A stretch of DNA of 64,000 bases. Origin: HKCCE3408 sp038530555 (lineage in GTDB: Bacteria; Pseudomonadota; Alphaproteobacteria; Rhodobacterales; Rhodobacteraceae). The stretch's first letter is position 1. Each line of letters opens with the position of its first letter. Position numbers and translations under genes: made by a program. Below are positions 36,604 through 46,166 of this stretch, one piece after another. The stretch covers positions 186,001 through 250,000 of the forward strand of contig JBCBCN010000001.1 in assembly GCA_038530555.1 (NCBI GenBank), given 5' to 3'. The notes beneath the pieces were generated by a model. The model saw only the letters and a list, made by a program, of their open reading frames with translations. It was not told the origin of the DNA and did not search any database.

Positions 36604-37220
36604 GATAGTGGCGCGTCGATCTTAACTGGAAGATCCGACGCGATCGGCTCGTCGTCGATCATCTCCACCATACCGCTCGGTTGAACCCGGAACTCAGCCT
36701 CGAAAATCGCATTTGAGTAATAGATCGTCGCGTCACACAAAAAATTGCCTTTTTCATCTCTGCCGTCGAAGATTGCCGGTCGCAGGGTGTTGCGGAACAC
36801 GGTTGCCACATCCGGACTGATCTTCTTGGGCACATACGTGTCTTCTGGAGATTGGGCGACGTAGAACGGCCCCTCTTCGCCCCGAACAAAGAATGTGAAA
36901 AACACCAAGTAACTCAGAACGTAATCGTCGGTGAGCTTGATTGGAGCCGCAGCGTTGATTTGGTGCAAAGGCGGAGACGTGCCGTTCAACCAATAAAATT
37001 CATCGCCGAGCTTGAGGAAATAGATGAACAGGTTCCTCGGCTCCCAGGCGGGATCTTTGACGCGGAAGAACTCGACATTGTCGTAAAACGGGAGCCTGCG
37101 CTTACCGATATCGGTGGAGGCCTCAGTGACCGGGTAACGATCACCGATGGGATTGATCTTTTCGATCATGGCCGTGAGTTCATCGCCCGTAACCGCCGTC
37201 CATCTATCATCCATATACAT
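36600..37220 (-). CDS. Unknown protein, homologous to the C-terminal domain of the adjacent STAND-ankyrin protein
   Basis: A 206-residue soluble protein. The ATG at 37220 has GGAGGG 5 bases upstream; the frame continues 118 codons further but that stretch is spacer. It matches residues 1512-1731 of the divergent giant protein along its whole length: shared blocks are LPFYD, VKD, LNGTSPP, API.L, FFVR, EGPFY, YSNAIF, DEPIA and DLPVK. I do not know a named family. A single-domain copy next to a multidomain paralogue suggests a partner, regulator or immunity factor; this is inference. Confidence 0.8.
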   Translation of the reverse strand: MYMDDRWTAVTGDELTAMIEKINPIGDRYPVTEASTDIGKRRLPFYDNVEFFRVKDPAWEPRNLFIYFLKLGDEFYWLNGTSPPLHQINAAAPIKLTDDYVLSYLVFFTFFVRGEEGPFYVAQSPEDTYVPKKISPDVATVFRNTLRPAIFDGRDEKGNFLCDATIYYSNAIFEAEFRVQPSGMVEMIDDEPIASDLPVKIDAPLS

Positions 37221-37426
37221 CGTGACCCTCCACACCGCGCAAGCTGAGGCTAACGATACCCGCGAAAGGCGCAACCATTGTCGGCGACCACGAAATGACT
37301 GTGTTTGCCGCGCCCGACCCAGGCTGAAACGATCAATCGGGCGGCAAAGACCGCGCTCTAACTTGTTCAAAAAAATGTTGTTTCGACGCTTTGCCAGCCG
37401 TAGCCTTTGCCTGCGGGAGTGGGTTG

Positions 37427-40400
37427 ATGGTCGCGGTTTTTCCAACTTTGGATGTGCCTTCGCTCTTTGTTGCCTCACCGGGCGACATGGTCGATCTGCG
37501 CCGTATGGCCTCGAAGATATTCGAAGAAGCCAATCACGAAGGCGGGCGCGTCGCATCGGTGCAAATCTACACATACGAAGACGCCGTCCTTGAAAACACT
37601 GATGCGAAACCGATCCAAGAATTGATCTGCCGCCCCGATGACAAGCTGTCGGAAGGCTTGGTGGCGTTTTTCGGCGAGAAGGTGGGCAAGGACCTCCATT
37701 CTCAATCCGAAAAGGGCATGCTGGCTGACTTGCCGGATCTGTTCACTGGGATTGCAGCGAGTGACAAACGCTACCGCCTCGTGCATCCCTGGGAGGAAGG
37801 GGCCGAGGAAACCGGTGGGTTTCCTCTGACCGGCAGCACCTTCGAAGTGCTTTGCGCCCTGTCGGGTCAGAAGCGATTGGAAGCGCAGGGGTCCGAGCGT
37901 CGTTTACCGGCATTCATCTGTTTTGCATCGCCCAAAGAAGTCCTCGACGCCGAGAATGACGAAGACGCGCCTTGGGGCTCACACCGCCTTTGGGATGCCA
38001 CCTATGAGGCCTTCAAAGGGGAGAAGCGACGGCTGCGACGCGAGCAGGATGCCCTGTCTCTTCAACGCCAAAAGCTGGCGAATTTCGCGAGATATCTGAC
38101 CCTGGCAGGCTATGAACTTCGCTTTCTGTCCAAACGTGAAGAGATCGAAGAGGCCTATCGGAAGTGGATCGTCGATAACGAATTCGCGGCACCGTCTGAT
38201 GCTCTCGAGATTGATCCATTCATTGGATTGCGAAGTTATGACGTCACGGAGCACGCGGTCTATTTTGGCCGCGAAGATGAGGTCAAAGCCGTATCAAGCA
38301 TAATTGAGAGCATCTTTGAAAAGGCCGAAGCACCGAATTGCTATTGGGTCAAAGGCGCGTCGGGCGTCGGGAAATCTTCTTTCCTGAGAGCTGGTTTGAT
38401 TGGTGAGCTAGTGAACTCTTATTTTTCGATTGGACGCTACGCATACATCGTGTTTCGACCGAACGAGCTCTTGTCGAAGGCCGCTCTGGATGGATTGAGT
38501 GATCCTCTACAGGCGATGTTTTCTCTGGCATTAGAACAAATTTACAGATTTTTTCAGGCGGAAACCTACCACCCACCCGACTTCAATGACTATGCCAAAA
38601 CATATTATGACCTAAGGCCTGAGGCACGGGGAAATTGGGTTTTGCGAACCCTCGACTACGTCGTCGCTCAGCTTCAGCCCGAAGGGGCTGATTTGCCGTT
38701 TCGCTTGCTAATCGGCATCGATCAGTTTGAAGAAATCGTCGACATGCTCTTTGACGAAGCGCGAAATGAACAGTGGTCAAGCTTCGTGGATTTTATGACT
38801 GTGGCGCCGACGGGCCAACGTGTTTTCGTCTTATCAACTCTTAGGCAGAAACGCCTGGAAAAGATGCGAAAACACCCGGGCCTTGGACCGCTATGGGAGC
38901 GAAGCTCGCGTAACCAATACGAGCTTCGCTTACCGAGCCGGAAAGACTTTCGCCAAATCATCGAGCGCTCCTTCCGACTCGTCGGCCACAGCTTTCCAAG
39001 CGAAGATCTGGTGAACCATATTCTCAGCCAAATCGACGCAATACAAATGAAAGAAGAGGGCCGACGCGTGGGACGCGTGATGCCATTGCTTTCAAACGCT
39101 CTGCAACAGCTTCATGAACAAGTCGGCGAAGTGGAATGGGGCAAGGCAAACAAAAAAAATCGGGACGGCCGCGATCGTCGCGAAAATCGCGAAGCCTCCA
39201 ACGAAATGAACCTAGTGGCTGCACCAAAAGCGTCGGGCAAAAAGCAGGTCAAAATTACTTTGGAGTTAGCTAAGCAACACGCAAGTTTAGAAAAGGCTAT
39301 GCAATATCTGCCATCTTTGGTGGCCGAGGCGATGCAGGAATACAGGTTGAATGCCAAACTAGGGTCGCAAGACAGCACTCTCGACGACCTATTTCGTAAG
39401 CTTGTTCGATGGACCGGTGGCCGAGAGGACGGAGATACGCAATTTTCGCTCCCGACAATTCAAATGCCATCTCACGGCGATGAAGCCGTGCTGGCTAGGG
39501 CTTTAAAGAAACAACGGCTCTTGACGGATGAAGGCGATGGTTTGGTTCGTCTAGCACATGAGACAGTTCTCAAAGAATGGCCGGAGGCTGCTCAATTCAT
39601 TGATCGAGAGCGACCGCTTTATCTTTTGGCACAAGAGATGCGCGCTGATGCGCTTCGTTGGTTAGTTAGGCGCGAGATCGACCAAACAAAGGTCGAGGAA
39701 TTCGCAGACATTGCCTGCGATATGCTGGGGCTTTGGGCGCAGCGTTTCCACGAATTCTTTACACCGCAGCTGGATCCCGAAGACATCATGCTGCGCGATT
39801 ACTGCCTCGCGCTGATGAAGCGGGTTTGCACGCCTCGCGCGGTGATCGAAAAGACGCAGTTTAAATCGACACACCTGCACATTGCCTCGCTCTATGGGCG
39901 CGCGGATATCCTCCGCGAGATGCTGGAGAGGGATCGCGACGCAGTAAACCTACAACGCAGCGACGACCGCACTGCGATCATGACGCCAGGTTTTGTGTCC
40001 GATCACGAGGTTCTCGACACGCTTTTGGCCTTCGAAGCCGACGTCAACAGCGCCGACAAGGACGGCTATGTGCCCCTGCACTTTGCGGCAATTGGCGGCG
40101 ACGTCGCGTTCACCCGCAAACTGATTGAAGCGGGCGCCAAGATCCCGGACGTGCCAGCCCATCCGATCCACACAGCCGCTCAGCACGACAAGACCGATGT
40201 GGTGTCTTATTACCTGAAAACACACGGCGTCGGCGCGGATATCCGAACCAAAATGGGCTGGACCCCGATCATGTGTGCGGCCGCAGAAAACAAATGCGCC
40301 GCGCTTGAGATCCTGGCGGATCGTGCCGATCTCAATGCGACGATCGATCCGGATGCTGAAAAGCCCTTTGGTATGACCGCGCTCCACATCGCGGCTGCCA

Positions 40401-42622
40401 ATGGCGCGCTAGACTTCGCAAAGGCTCTTTTGGACCAAGGTGTTCCACTCAACCAAGCCGATCGCGGCGGCGCAACCGCTCTGCATTATGCCGTTCAGCA
40501 CGATCAACCGAACACTGTGCGGTTTTTAGCTGATCGGATGGAGAAGGCGGGCGGTGACGGCGGCAATCCCAAGGCGATCAATTGGTGGACCAAGGAGCCG
40601 CTCCACACGATCATCGAAGGCCTCAAGAAGGACAAACCCGAAACCAAATTCCTACAGCTTGCCGATTGCACGCCGCTTCACCTTGCCGTCGGGAAGGATG
40701 ATCTGCGGTGCCTTTACGCCCTATTGGACGCGGGCGTGAAGCCCGACACGCGCAATCGCAACGATCAAACGCCCTTGATGGTGGCGATCTCGGAAGGCCA
40801 TGAGAAATGCGTCAACCCACTGGCCAAAGCCGCCGATCTCAAGCTGCGCGACGGGTCGGGAACGACGCCACTGCAGGCTGCGATCCGCAAGGCGGTGTTC
40901 CTGAAATCTGATCTGACAATGGCGATGGAAATCGCAAGCCACGATCCCTCGCGCAAGTTCGACTATATCCATATGACGCGCGTGACCGATGCGCAAAAGC
41001 TCACGCTCCTGCACAAGGCGGCCGCCGAGGATGCCGCGAAAGTCACGAAGTTCCTGCTCGACACGCCACCGCGCGGACCGCTTGAGGATGCTTTTGGGCG
41101 CTCTCCGCTGCATGTCGCGGCGGCGAATGGGCAAGCTGAGCAGGTGGCGCTTTTGCTCGCACAGGATCAGTTCGACGTCTTCGCGCCCGATGGGAAAGGT
41201 GACACCGCTCTGGACCTGGCATGTTTCGCTGGTCGATACCGCACAGCAATGGCCCTGATCAAATCGGTGCAGAATCGTGATCTGCACAGTGTGTGTCCCG
41301 AGCTCTTGCACGCCGCGGCGCGCGGAGGCTCGGCCAAATTGGTGCAACACCTTGTCGAAGCAGGCTATCCGGCGGATGCCTACGACCGCATAGGTCTCAC
41401 GCCGTTGATGATCGCGGCCCTCAATGGCCATGAAGAGGCCTATGGCTGGCTCATATTGCGCGAGGATGTGGATCCAATGCGCCCCATCAAGGACCGAGAG
41501 ACCGTCACCGCAGCGGCAACAGCGGTGCAAGGTGGGCGGGAGGCAATTGTACAGAAGCTTCTCGAGGCGTGCGGCGTGACAAACCTGCCGATAAAATCCT
41601 TAGTCTGGCAAGCCGTGAGGTTCGGCCATTTTGACTGTGCCGCGTGCTTGCTGGAAACTTCAGAGCTCGCGGATTTTGAAGATCCGGATGGCGGTGGCCT
41701 TTTGTCGGCCCGTTATTTGGCGCTGCGGGAGCGGCGAAAGACCGCTTTCCCGAAATCACTGCCCGCCCCGGCCGAACGTCTCGAAGCGATCCTATTTCCC
41801 AAAGGGACGCCGGACGCCGCGGACACCCCGCCTGCAAAGCCGCTGGAACCGGAGCCCGGTGGGGCCGCTCCTGGGCGCAAAACGACGACGACGCCGGTCT
41901 CGGCAGGCTCCGGCAAGCCAATTCGTAAATCTGTTGGTGCCGGGCGCGGCGGCATGACCCAATCGCGCAAGTACGGCCTGTCCTGCGACCTCTACCCGCA
42001 TCTGGACCGCCGCAAAAAGCTATGGCGAGCATTTGAGGGCGAAAAGCGGGACGCGTTCATTGCCAAGATCACGCCCGTCGATGGAAAGTACCGGTTGAAC
42101 CAGGGCACACTCTCCTGTCACCAGCGTGATCTGCCATTCTACGATGATATGACGTTGATCTGTGTTAAGGATAGCAGCCTGATCCGGTCGGACCTCTCAT
42201 TCTTTTACCTGTCGCGCGGCGAGGAATTGTTTCGCCTCAACGGGACCTCCCCGCCAATCCATCAGGTGAACAAGCAAGCGCCGATCCAGCTGAACGAAAC
42301 CAACGTGGCTGATTACCTGCGGTTCTTCTGTTTTTTTGTCCGATCGAAGGAAGGTCCGTTTTACATTATCGAAGACCATCGAGATCCGTTGCTTCCGATG
42401 AAAGAGCCGGAGTTGCGCAAAGTGGCCGAAGGCACAGCGCGGCCCGTCACGATCGACGGCCGGAGCGACGATGGAAAGATCCTGACAAGTGCTGTGATCT
42501 GGTACTCCAACGCCATATTCATTGCCGAGCTTGCCGTGCACGCCACTGGAAACATTGAGATGTTGCGCGATGAGCCGATCGCAGCGGACCTTCCGGTCAA
42601 GCTTGACTTACCGATAGCTTAA
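37427..42622 (+). CDS. STAND NTPase with DUF4062-like N-terminus, ankyrin repeats and a novel C-terminal domain
   Basis: A 1731-residue protein; ATG at 37427 (GGGAGTGGG upstream) preferred over a TTG 36 bases earlier. Residues 9-250: DUF4062/TIR-like opening VPSLFVASPGDMVDLRRM. Residues 262-750: nSTAND1-type NTPase with FIGLRSY, YFGRE, Walker A GASGVGKSS (310-318), Walker B LLIGIDQFEE (427-436), VMPLLSNALQQL and the C-terminal LVRLAHETVLKEWPEA. Residues 813-1430: about fifteen ankyrin-like repeats (TALHIAAANGALDFAKALL, SPLHVAAANGQ, TPLMIAALNGH). A Pro/Gly/Thr linker precedes the domain at 1512-1731 shared with the neighbouring gene. STAND proteins are ligand-triggered switches; ankyrins would be the sensor. 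A role in phage defence is inferred. Confidence 0.88.
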   Translation: MVAVFPTLDVPSLFVASPGDMVDLRRMASKIFEEANHEGGRVASVQIYTYEDAVLENTDAKPIQELICRPDDKLSEGLVAFFGEKVGKDLHSQSEKGMLADLPDLFTGIAASDKRYRLVHPWEEGAEETGGFPLTGSTFEVLCALSGQKRLEAQGSERRLPAFICFASPKEVLDAENDEDAPWGSHRLWDATYEAFKGEKRRLRREQDALSLQRQKLANFARYLTLAGYELRFLSKREEIEEAYRKWIVDNEFAAPSDALEIDPFIGLRSYDVTEHAVYFGREDEVKAVSSIIESIFEKAEAPNCYWVKGASGVGKSSFLRAGLIGELVNSYFSIGRYAYIVFRPNELLSKAALDGLSDPLQAMFSLALEQIYRFFQAETYHPPDFNDYAKTYYDLRPEARGNWVLRTLDYVVAQLQPEGADLPFRLLIGIDQFEEIVDMLFDEARNEQWSSFVDFMTVAPTGQRVFVLSTLRQKRLEKMRKHPGLGPLWERSSRNQYELRLPSRKDFRQIIERSFRLVGHSFPSEDLVNHILSQIDAIQMKEEGRRVGRVMPLLSNALQQLHEQVGEVEWGKANKKNRDGRDRRENREASNEMNLVAAPKASGKKQVKITLELAKQHASLEKAMQYLPSLVAEAMQEYRLNAKLGSQDSTLDDLFRKLVRWTGGREDGDTQFSLPTIQMPSHGDEAVLARALKKQRLLTDEGDGLVRLAHETVLKEWPEAAQFIDRERPLYLLAQEMRADALRWLVRREIDQTKVEEFADIACDMLGLWAQRFHEFFTPQLDPEDIMLRDYCLALMKRVCTPRAVIEKTQFKSTHLHIASLYGRADILREMLERDRDAVNLQRSDDRTAIMTPGFVSDHEVLDTLLAFEADVNSADKDGYVPLHFAAIGGDVAFTRKLIEAGAKIPDVPAHPIHTAAQHDKTDVVSYYLKTHGVGADIRTKMGWTPIMCAAAENKCAALEILADRADLNATIDPDAEKPFGMTALHIAAANGALDFAKALLDQGVPLNQADRGGATALHYAVQHDQPNTVRFLADRMEKAGGDGGNPKAINWWTKEPLHTIIEGLKKDKPETKFLQLADCTPLHLAVGKDDLRCLYALLDAGVKPDTRNRNDQTPLMVAISEGHEKCVNPLAKAADLKLRDGSGTTPLQAAIRKAVFLKSDLTMAMEIASHDPSRKFDYIHMTRVTDAQKLTLLHKAAAEDAAKVTKFLLDTPPRGPLEDAFGRSPLHVAAANGQAEQVALLLAQDQFDVFAPDGKGDTALDLACFAGRYRTAMALIKSVQNRDLHSVCPELLHAAARGGSAKLVQHLVEAGYPADAYDRIGLTPLMIAALNGHEEAYGWLILREDVDPMRPIKDRETVTAAATAVQGGREAIVQKLLEACGVTNLPIKSLVWQAVRFGHFDCAACLLETSELADFEDPDGGGLLSARYLALRERRKTAFPKSLPAPAERLEAILFPKGTPDAADTPPAKPLEPEPGGAAPGRKTTTTPVSAGSGKPIRKSVGAGRGGMTQSRKYGLSCDLYPHLDRRKKLWRAFEGEKRDAFIAKITPVDGKYRLNQGTLSCHQRDLPFYDDMTLICVKDSSLIRSDLSFFYLSRGEELFRLNGTSPPIHQVNKQAPIQLNETNVADYLRFFCFFVRSKEGPFYIIEDHRDPLLPMKEPELRKVAEGTARPVTIDGRSDDGKILTSAVIWYSNAIFIAELAVHATGNIEMLRDEPIAADLPVKLDLPIA

Positions 42623-42699
42623 AGTGTGGGGGCCTTCGTCGGGCAGCGAGCGCTCGGTGTTTGCTCCGGCATCTCCTCAGATCTCGCGTAAACGCCGCC

Positions 42700-43398
42700 T
42701 CAGCCTAACCTCGCGAGCCAGTCTTGCGTGATCGCGTTAGCACCGTAATTGCCAGGCTCAGACGTCGGTATCATACGCCGCCAATAAGCGAGCATGCTGT
42801 GATACGTGTTGTACTCATACTGCCCTGCCCGTTCGATCCACCGGTCCAAGGGCCAAAGCCTTACGCCACCGCTCAGTTTTTCGATCACGTCGTCCACGGG
42901 CCGGATCGACCCGCCGTCGCGCGACAAGATCTTAAGCATATCGTCTTCCGGCCCAACTCCGAATTCGCGGTTGGCCCTCTGTCTTCGCTCTTTCAAGGTC
43001 TTCAGAAGGTTTTCGATGGCAGGGCGTGCCTTGCTCGTCTTCGACAACCGCTCCGTGTAAAGGATCGGCGCTGCCCTGTTTATCTCGAGCTGACTGAGCT
43101 CCGGCGCCCAAATGAATGCAGCGGCATTAAGCATCGCGGCCCGATCCAAGTTCTCAAAAAGCCAGCATGCCCGACACAGCGTGACATAGTCTTCGGCCAA
43201 AAATGCAGGATCGACCGCCGCAACAATCTCGCAAAAGCGGTCTGAGGCGAACCCGCAGGCCTGACATTCATGATTGTCCCGATGCAAAACCGCCGATTTT
43301 GCGCCTTCAGGAAAAGCATCGAGGTCCACCCCTTCGAATGGATTGGCGAGCAAGGTGTCGCGGCGCGAATAGCCCGGTCGCAAAACGTGGCCCGTCAC
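42700..43398 (-). CDS. DotN/IcmJ-like zinc-finger protein
   Basis: A 232-residue protein. C45xxC48 (CQACGF) and C75xxC78 (CRACW) form a four-Cys zinc site in an HNH-like frame; the following FIWAPELSQLEINR matches the PELxQxxLN motif of DotN (IcmJ), a subunit of the Legionella type IVB coupling complex. The histidines of active HNH nucleases are missing (VAAVDPAF in that place), so nuclease activity is unlikely. No other type IV secretion gene is in the window. GTG start with GGGGG upstream. It lies 166 bases downstream of the RyR gene on the same strand and converges with the giant gene. Confidence 0.65.
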   Translation of the reverse strand: MTGHVLRPGYSRRDTLLANPFEGVDLDAFPEGAKSAVLHRDNHECQACGFASDRFCEIVAAVDPAFLAEDYVTLCRACWLFENLDRAAMLNAAAFIWAPELSQLEINRAAPILYTERLSKTSKARPAIENLLKTLKERRQRANREFGVGPEDDMLKILSRDGGSIRPVDDVIEKLSGGVRLWPLDRWIERAGQYEYNTYHSMLAYWRRMIPTSEPGNYGANAITQDWLARLG

Positions 43399-43564
43399 TT
43401 TTTACCCCCAACTACTTCGTTTCAGATTTTACCGGCTTGCGCCCGATCGCTCAAGAAAAACGCGATGCGCCAAGCGCAGTTGGCTCAGACGACACATCGC
43501 CGCTCGGCTCGCCACTTGGCGACGCGACATCGGGCAATGGACACGTGCGCGGCGTTTGGCTCGA

Positions 43565-46057
43565 TCAAGCACTGTGATCGATTTCTGCTTCCGAGCGGCT
43601 CTTTGTCATGTCCAGATACTTTACCGTGATTTGCACGTCGCTTTTCTTGCAGATCTTCAAAAGACGGTCGAATGCTTCCGTATAGAGCGTATGCGCCAAC
43701 GCCCCCTCATCTTGCTCCACTAGTCGCACTTCGAAGGCGTGATCTTGCTGTTTCGCGTCAGTGTTGGGTCTTGCCCAAGCTTGCAATCGCTCAACACTTG
43801 CAACCACCTTGTCGGAGAACTCCTCTTTCTGCATGGCTTGAACGCCCTGAACTTGGTCCTCTTGTGTACCTTTCGGAGCTGAAAGATCGGGGGGCGCCGA
43901 CACCGAAATCGTCATCCGCCTGCCGGTGAATTGCACTGGAAGCTCAGCAACTGGGACCGGCGCAACGGCATCATCGATGGCCCGCGCCGGGTATCCATCT
44001 TCAACTTCCTCCAGAGCCTGCATCACGCCACGCAGGCTTGCAGCATCCAGCCGTCTGATCGCGGCGCCAAGTGTTGCAGCAGAGGCCGTTGCATCTTTTG
44101 CAGTAGATCTCGCCTCGGCATAAAGATCCCCATAGGAGCGAAAATCGGTATGAAGTTTCAACTCATTTTGCCGGCCTTCACCGTCCTTGACGGCTGACCA
44201 ACCGCGCATGGCCCGTTCCACCATCCAGCGGCGATGTTCAGCCTCACAAACCGCGCCAAGCCGCGTCTCGGGGCTCAGATCCTCCAGGTTTTCTGGCGCG
44301 AAAAGGCTTTTGATCGCGGTGTGGTCAATCATTGGCAATCCGCCTGCAAAGCGCGATTTCCAATCGTAGCCCAATTCCCAAAGGCGCAAAGCGGACTGAT
44401 AGGCCGCTGCGAGATTGGCCAGTTTCGCGTCTTCAGGAAGATCGGCCCACTCGCCACGAAACCGCTTTTGCTCATGCCGCCAAGCGGCCTCCAACTGTCC
44501 CCGATCAACACCGTCAGGGCCGTTTTCATCGTCCCAAGGTGGCGGTCCAAATTGCTCGATGACAGCGGCCAAACCAGAGGCCACAAGATTGCGTTGCACC
44601 GTCTCGTCATATGCAGCGTGAATGCTCTGAGCGATCTCAAGCCAGGCTTTGTCGAGAAATCCCAAGGTGGGAACAACGTCCTGCATGCCACCGAAGGGCA
44701 CGACGACTCGCCAAGGGTCTTCTTGGCCCAGCCGATGCCGGTGGCCATCGCGGACATTACCTTGCCAAATCCGCGGATAGATCGGCGCCGGTGGTCGCAG
44801 ACCCCGACGCATTTCCCCTTCCAGCCGCATCGCAAGCGCGTGGTTCGTCGCATCTTCGCCGCAGCATAAAATCCAGGCGGTAATCGGTACGCCATCTTGC
44901 AGATCGGCCGGGCAAAGATCCTCAGCGCTGCATGGCGTGAATTTAATCTCAGGACGGTCTTCTTCGGGGATCGTCATGTCGAACAGGTGTGGCATGGCCG
45001 CCCGAAAGCGCGCTTCACCGGCATTGCTTTCACGGTCGACGATGGTCACCTTTGGTCGGCCAAGCTTGGCCGAGCAGCCATGCAGCACCGCCTCGCGCGT
45101 CATCGCCATGCCGAGATCGCCCGCGCCTACGATCACCACATGCAGCCGGGGCTTGCTTTCACCTTCGATTGTCGCCGCTTCGGCCGCCGTCTCAGCCAGC
45201 CATGTCCGCGAAAACAGATACCGCGCTGCAGCCTCTCGGATCGCGAAGCCGGTAAAGCCGCGCTGCTTGGTCAGCCCAAAATCCGCGCTCATCTGAAACT
45301 GACGGTGCATCTCAGAGCCGGTAAAATGGGCGAAGACGATGTCTTTCGTATTGGTTTCGCTTGCCGCCCTAGGCTGACCGCCACGGCGTGGGGATCGGAT
45401 GATATCGCAAGCGAGCTGAGCGGTTTCCAGTGTCAGGCTATCCTCGCCGAGGGCTACAATGATGCGCGTGGCCCGGCGGAGCATCAGTCGTCGCAACACA
45501 CGCGGCTCCCGCACGTCACCTTCCACCAGAACGCATCGGTATTTGGCCGCGAAATCGCGCGCCGCACCGTCAAAGGCGCGCGCGGCAATCGTCAAACGGC
45601 AGCCCGACCGCGCCAGGTGCCCAGCAATCTCTTGGTTGATCGCCCCATAGCCGATCAGAATATATCGCTCGCTGATCGGGTTTGCGGCTTGGGTCACAAG
45701 CTTGGTGACGTTGAGCAACGAAGATGACAGCAACCGAATGACGGTGAAGACCAGCAAAACCGCCGCGCCAAAGCGCGCTAGATTAATCTCAAGTGCCGTG
45801 TCAGGGCTGATACACGCTGCGTCAGATGCCAGCGCAAAGTGTTGAATAGATTTATAGATATCTGCCCAGACGCCAGTGCTTTGGCTGCATTGGTGATACC
45901 CCCACCAGCCGACGGCCAAGACGATCACAAACAGGATCGCGCCGGAAAAGCGCATAATCCAATGGAGACCTTCTCGGACTATTCTCACCGTTATATGGAT
46001 CTCAAAAGCCCCCAACCCATGCACGTGAATCCCGCGCTGGCCCGCGGCGTGCGGCAC
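43565..46057 (-). CDS. Membrane protein with TrkA-N-like Rossmann domains and a RyR domain
   Basis: Up to 830 residues. Hydrophobic segments at about 38-56 and 96-113 anchor it. Two Rossmann-like units follow: one near 131 (YILIGYGAINQEI) and one near 305 (HVVIVGAGDLGMA), like the NAD-binding TrkA-N/RCK domains of potassium channels. Residues about 540-650 contain a RyR domain (CEAEHRRWMVERAMRGW, then HTDFRSYGDL). The C-terminal 150 residues are unrecognised. RyR with TrkA-N is known from nucleotide-centred conflict systems, where it may gate a channel on binding a nucleotide. The start is uncertain: GTG at 46057, GTG at 45988 or ATG at 45955, the last just before the first helix. Confidence 0.85.
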   Translation of the reverse strand: MPHAAGQRGIHVHGLGAFEIHITVRIVREGLHWIMRFSGAILFVIVLAVGWWGYHQCSQSTGVWADIYKSIQHFALASDAACISPDTALEINLARFGAAVLLVFTVIRLLSSSLLNVTKLVTQAANPISERYILIGYGAINQEIAGHLARSGCRLTIAARAFDGAARDFAAKYRCVLVEGDVREPRVLRRLMLRRATRIIVALGEDSLTLETAQLACDIIRSPRRGGQPRAASETNTKDIVFAHFTGSEMHRQFQMSADFGLTKQRGFTGFAIREAAARYLFSRTWLAETAAEAATIEGESKPRLHVVIVGAGDLGMAMTREAVLHGCSAKLGRPKVTIVDRESNAGEARFRAAMPHLFDMTIPEEDRPEIKFTPCSAEDLCPADLQDGVPITAWILCCGEDATNHALAMRLEGEMRRGLRPPAPIYPRIWQGNVRDGHRHRLGQEDPWRVVVPFGGMQDVVPTLGFLDKAWLEIAQSIHAAYDETVQRNLVASGLAAVIEQFGPPPWDDENGPDGVDRGQLEAAWRHEQKRFRGEWADLPEDAKLANLAAAYQSALRLWELGYDWKSRFAGGLPMIDHTAIKSLFAPENLEDLSPETRLGAVCEAEHRRWMVERAMRGWSAVKDGEGRQNELKLHTDFRSYGDLYAEARSTAKDATASAATLGAAIRRLDAASLRGVMQALEEVEDGYPARAIDDAVAPVPVAELPVQFTGRRMTISVSAPPDLSAPKGTQEDQVQGVQAMQKEEFSDKVVASVERLQAWARPNTDAKQQDHAFEVRLVEQDEGALAHTLYTEAFDRLLKICKKSDVQITVKYLDMTKSRSEAEIDHSA

Positions 46058-46166
46058 TAAAGTAATACTCGAACGCGTGTTGTGAGCGCAGTCAAGTTAG
46101 TGCCACTCTGTGCCTGCTGGAAGGTGAGAAAAGAGGCAGGTGTGCACGCGTATTTGACACTCATCG

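Noticed and set aside
37221..37574. Longer start for the 206-residue leftward protein
   Set aside because: The upstream extension is arginine-rich without similarity to the paralogous domain, overlaps the beginning of the divergent giant gene, and a strong ribosome-binding site precedes the internal ATG at 37220.
42700..43398. Type IV secretion locus
   Set aside because: Only one DotN-like gene; no ATPase, channel or other Dot/Icm component is in the window.
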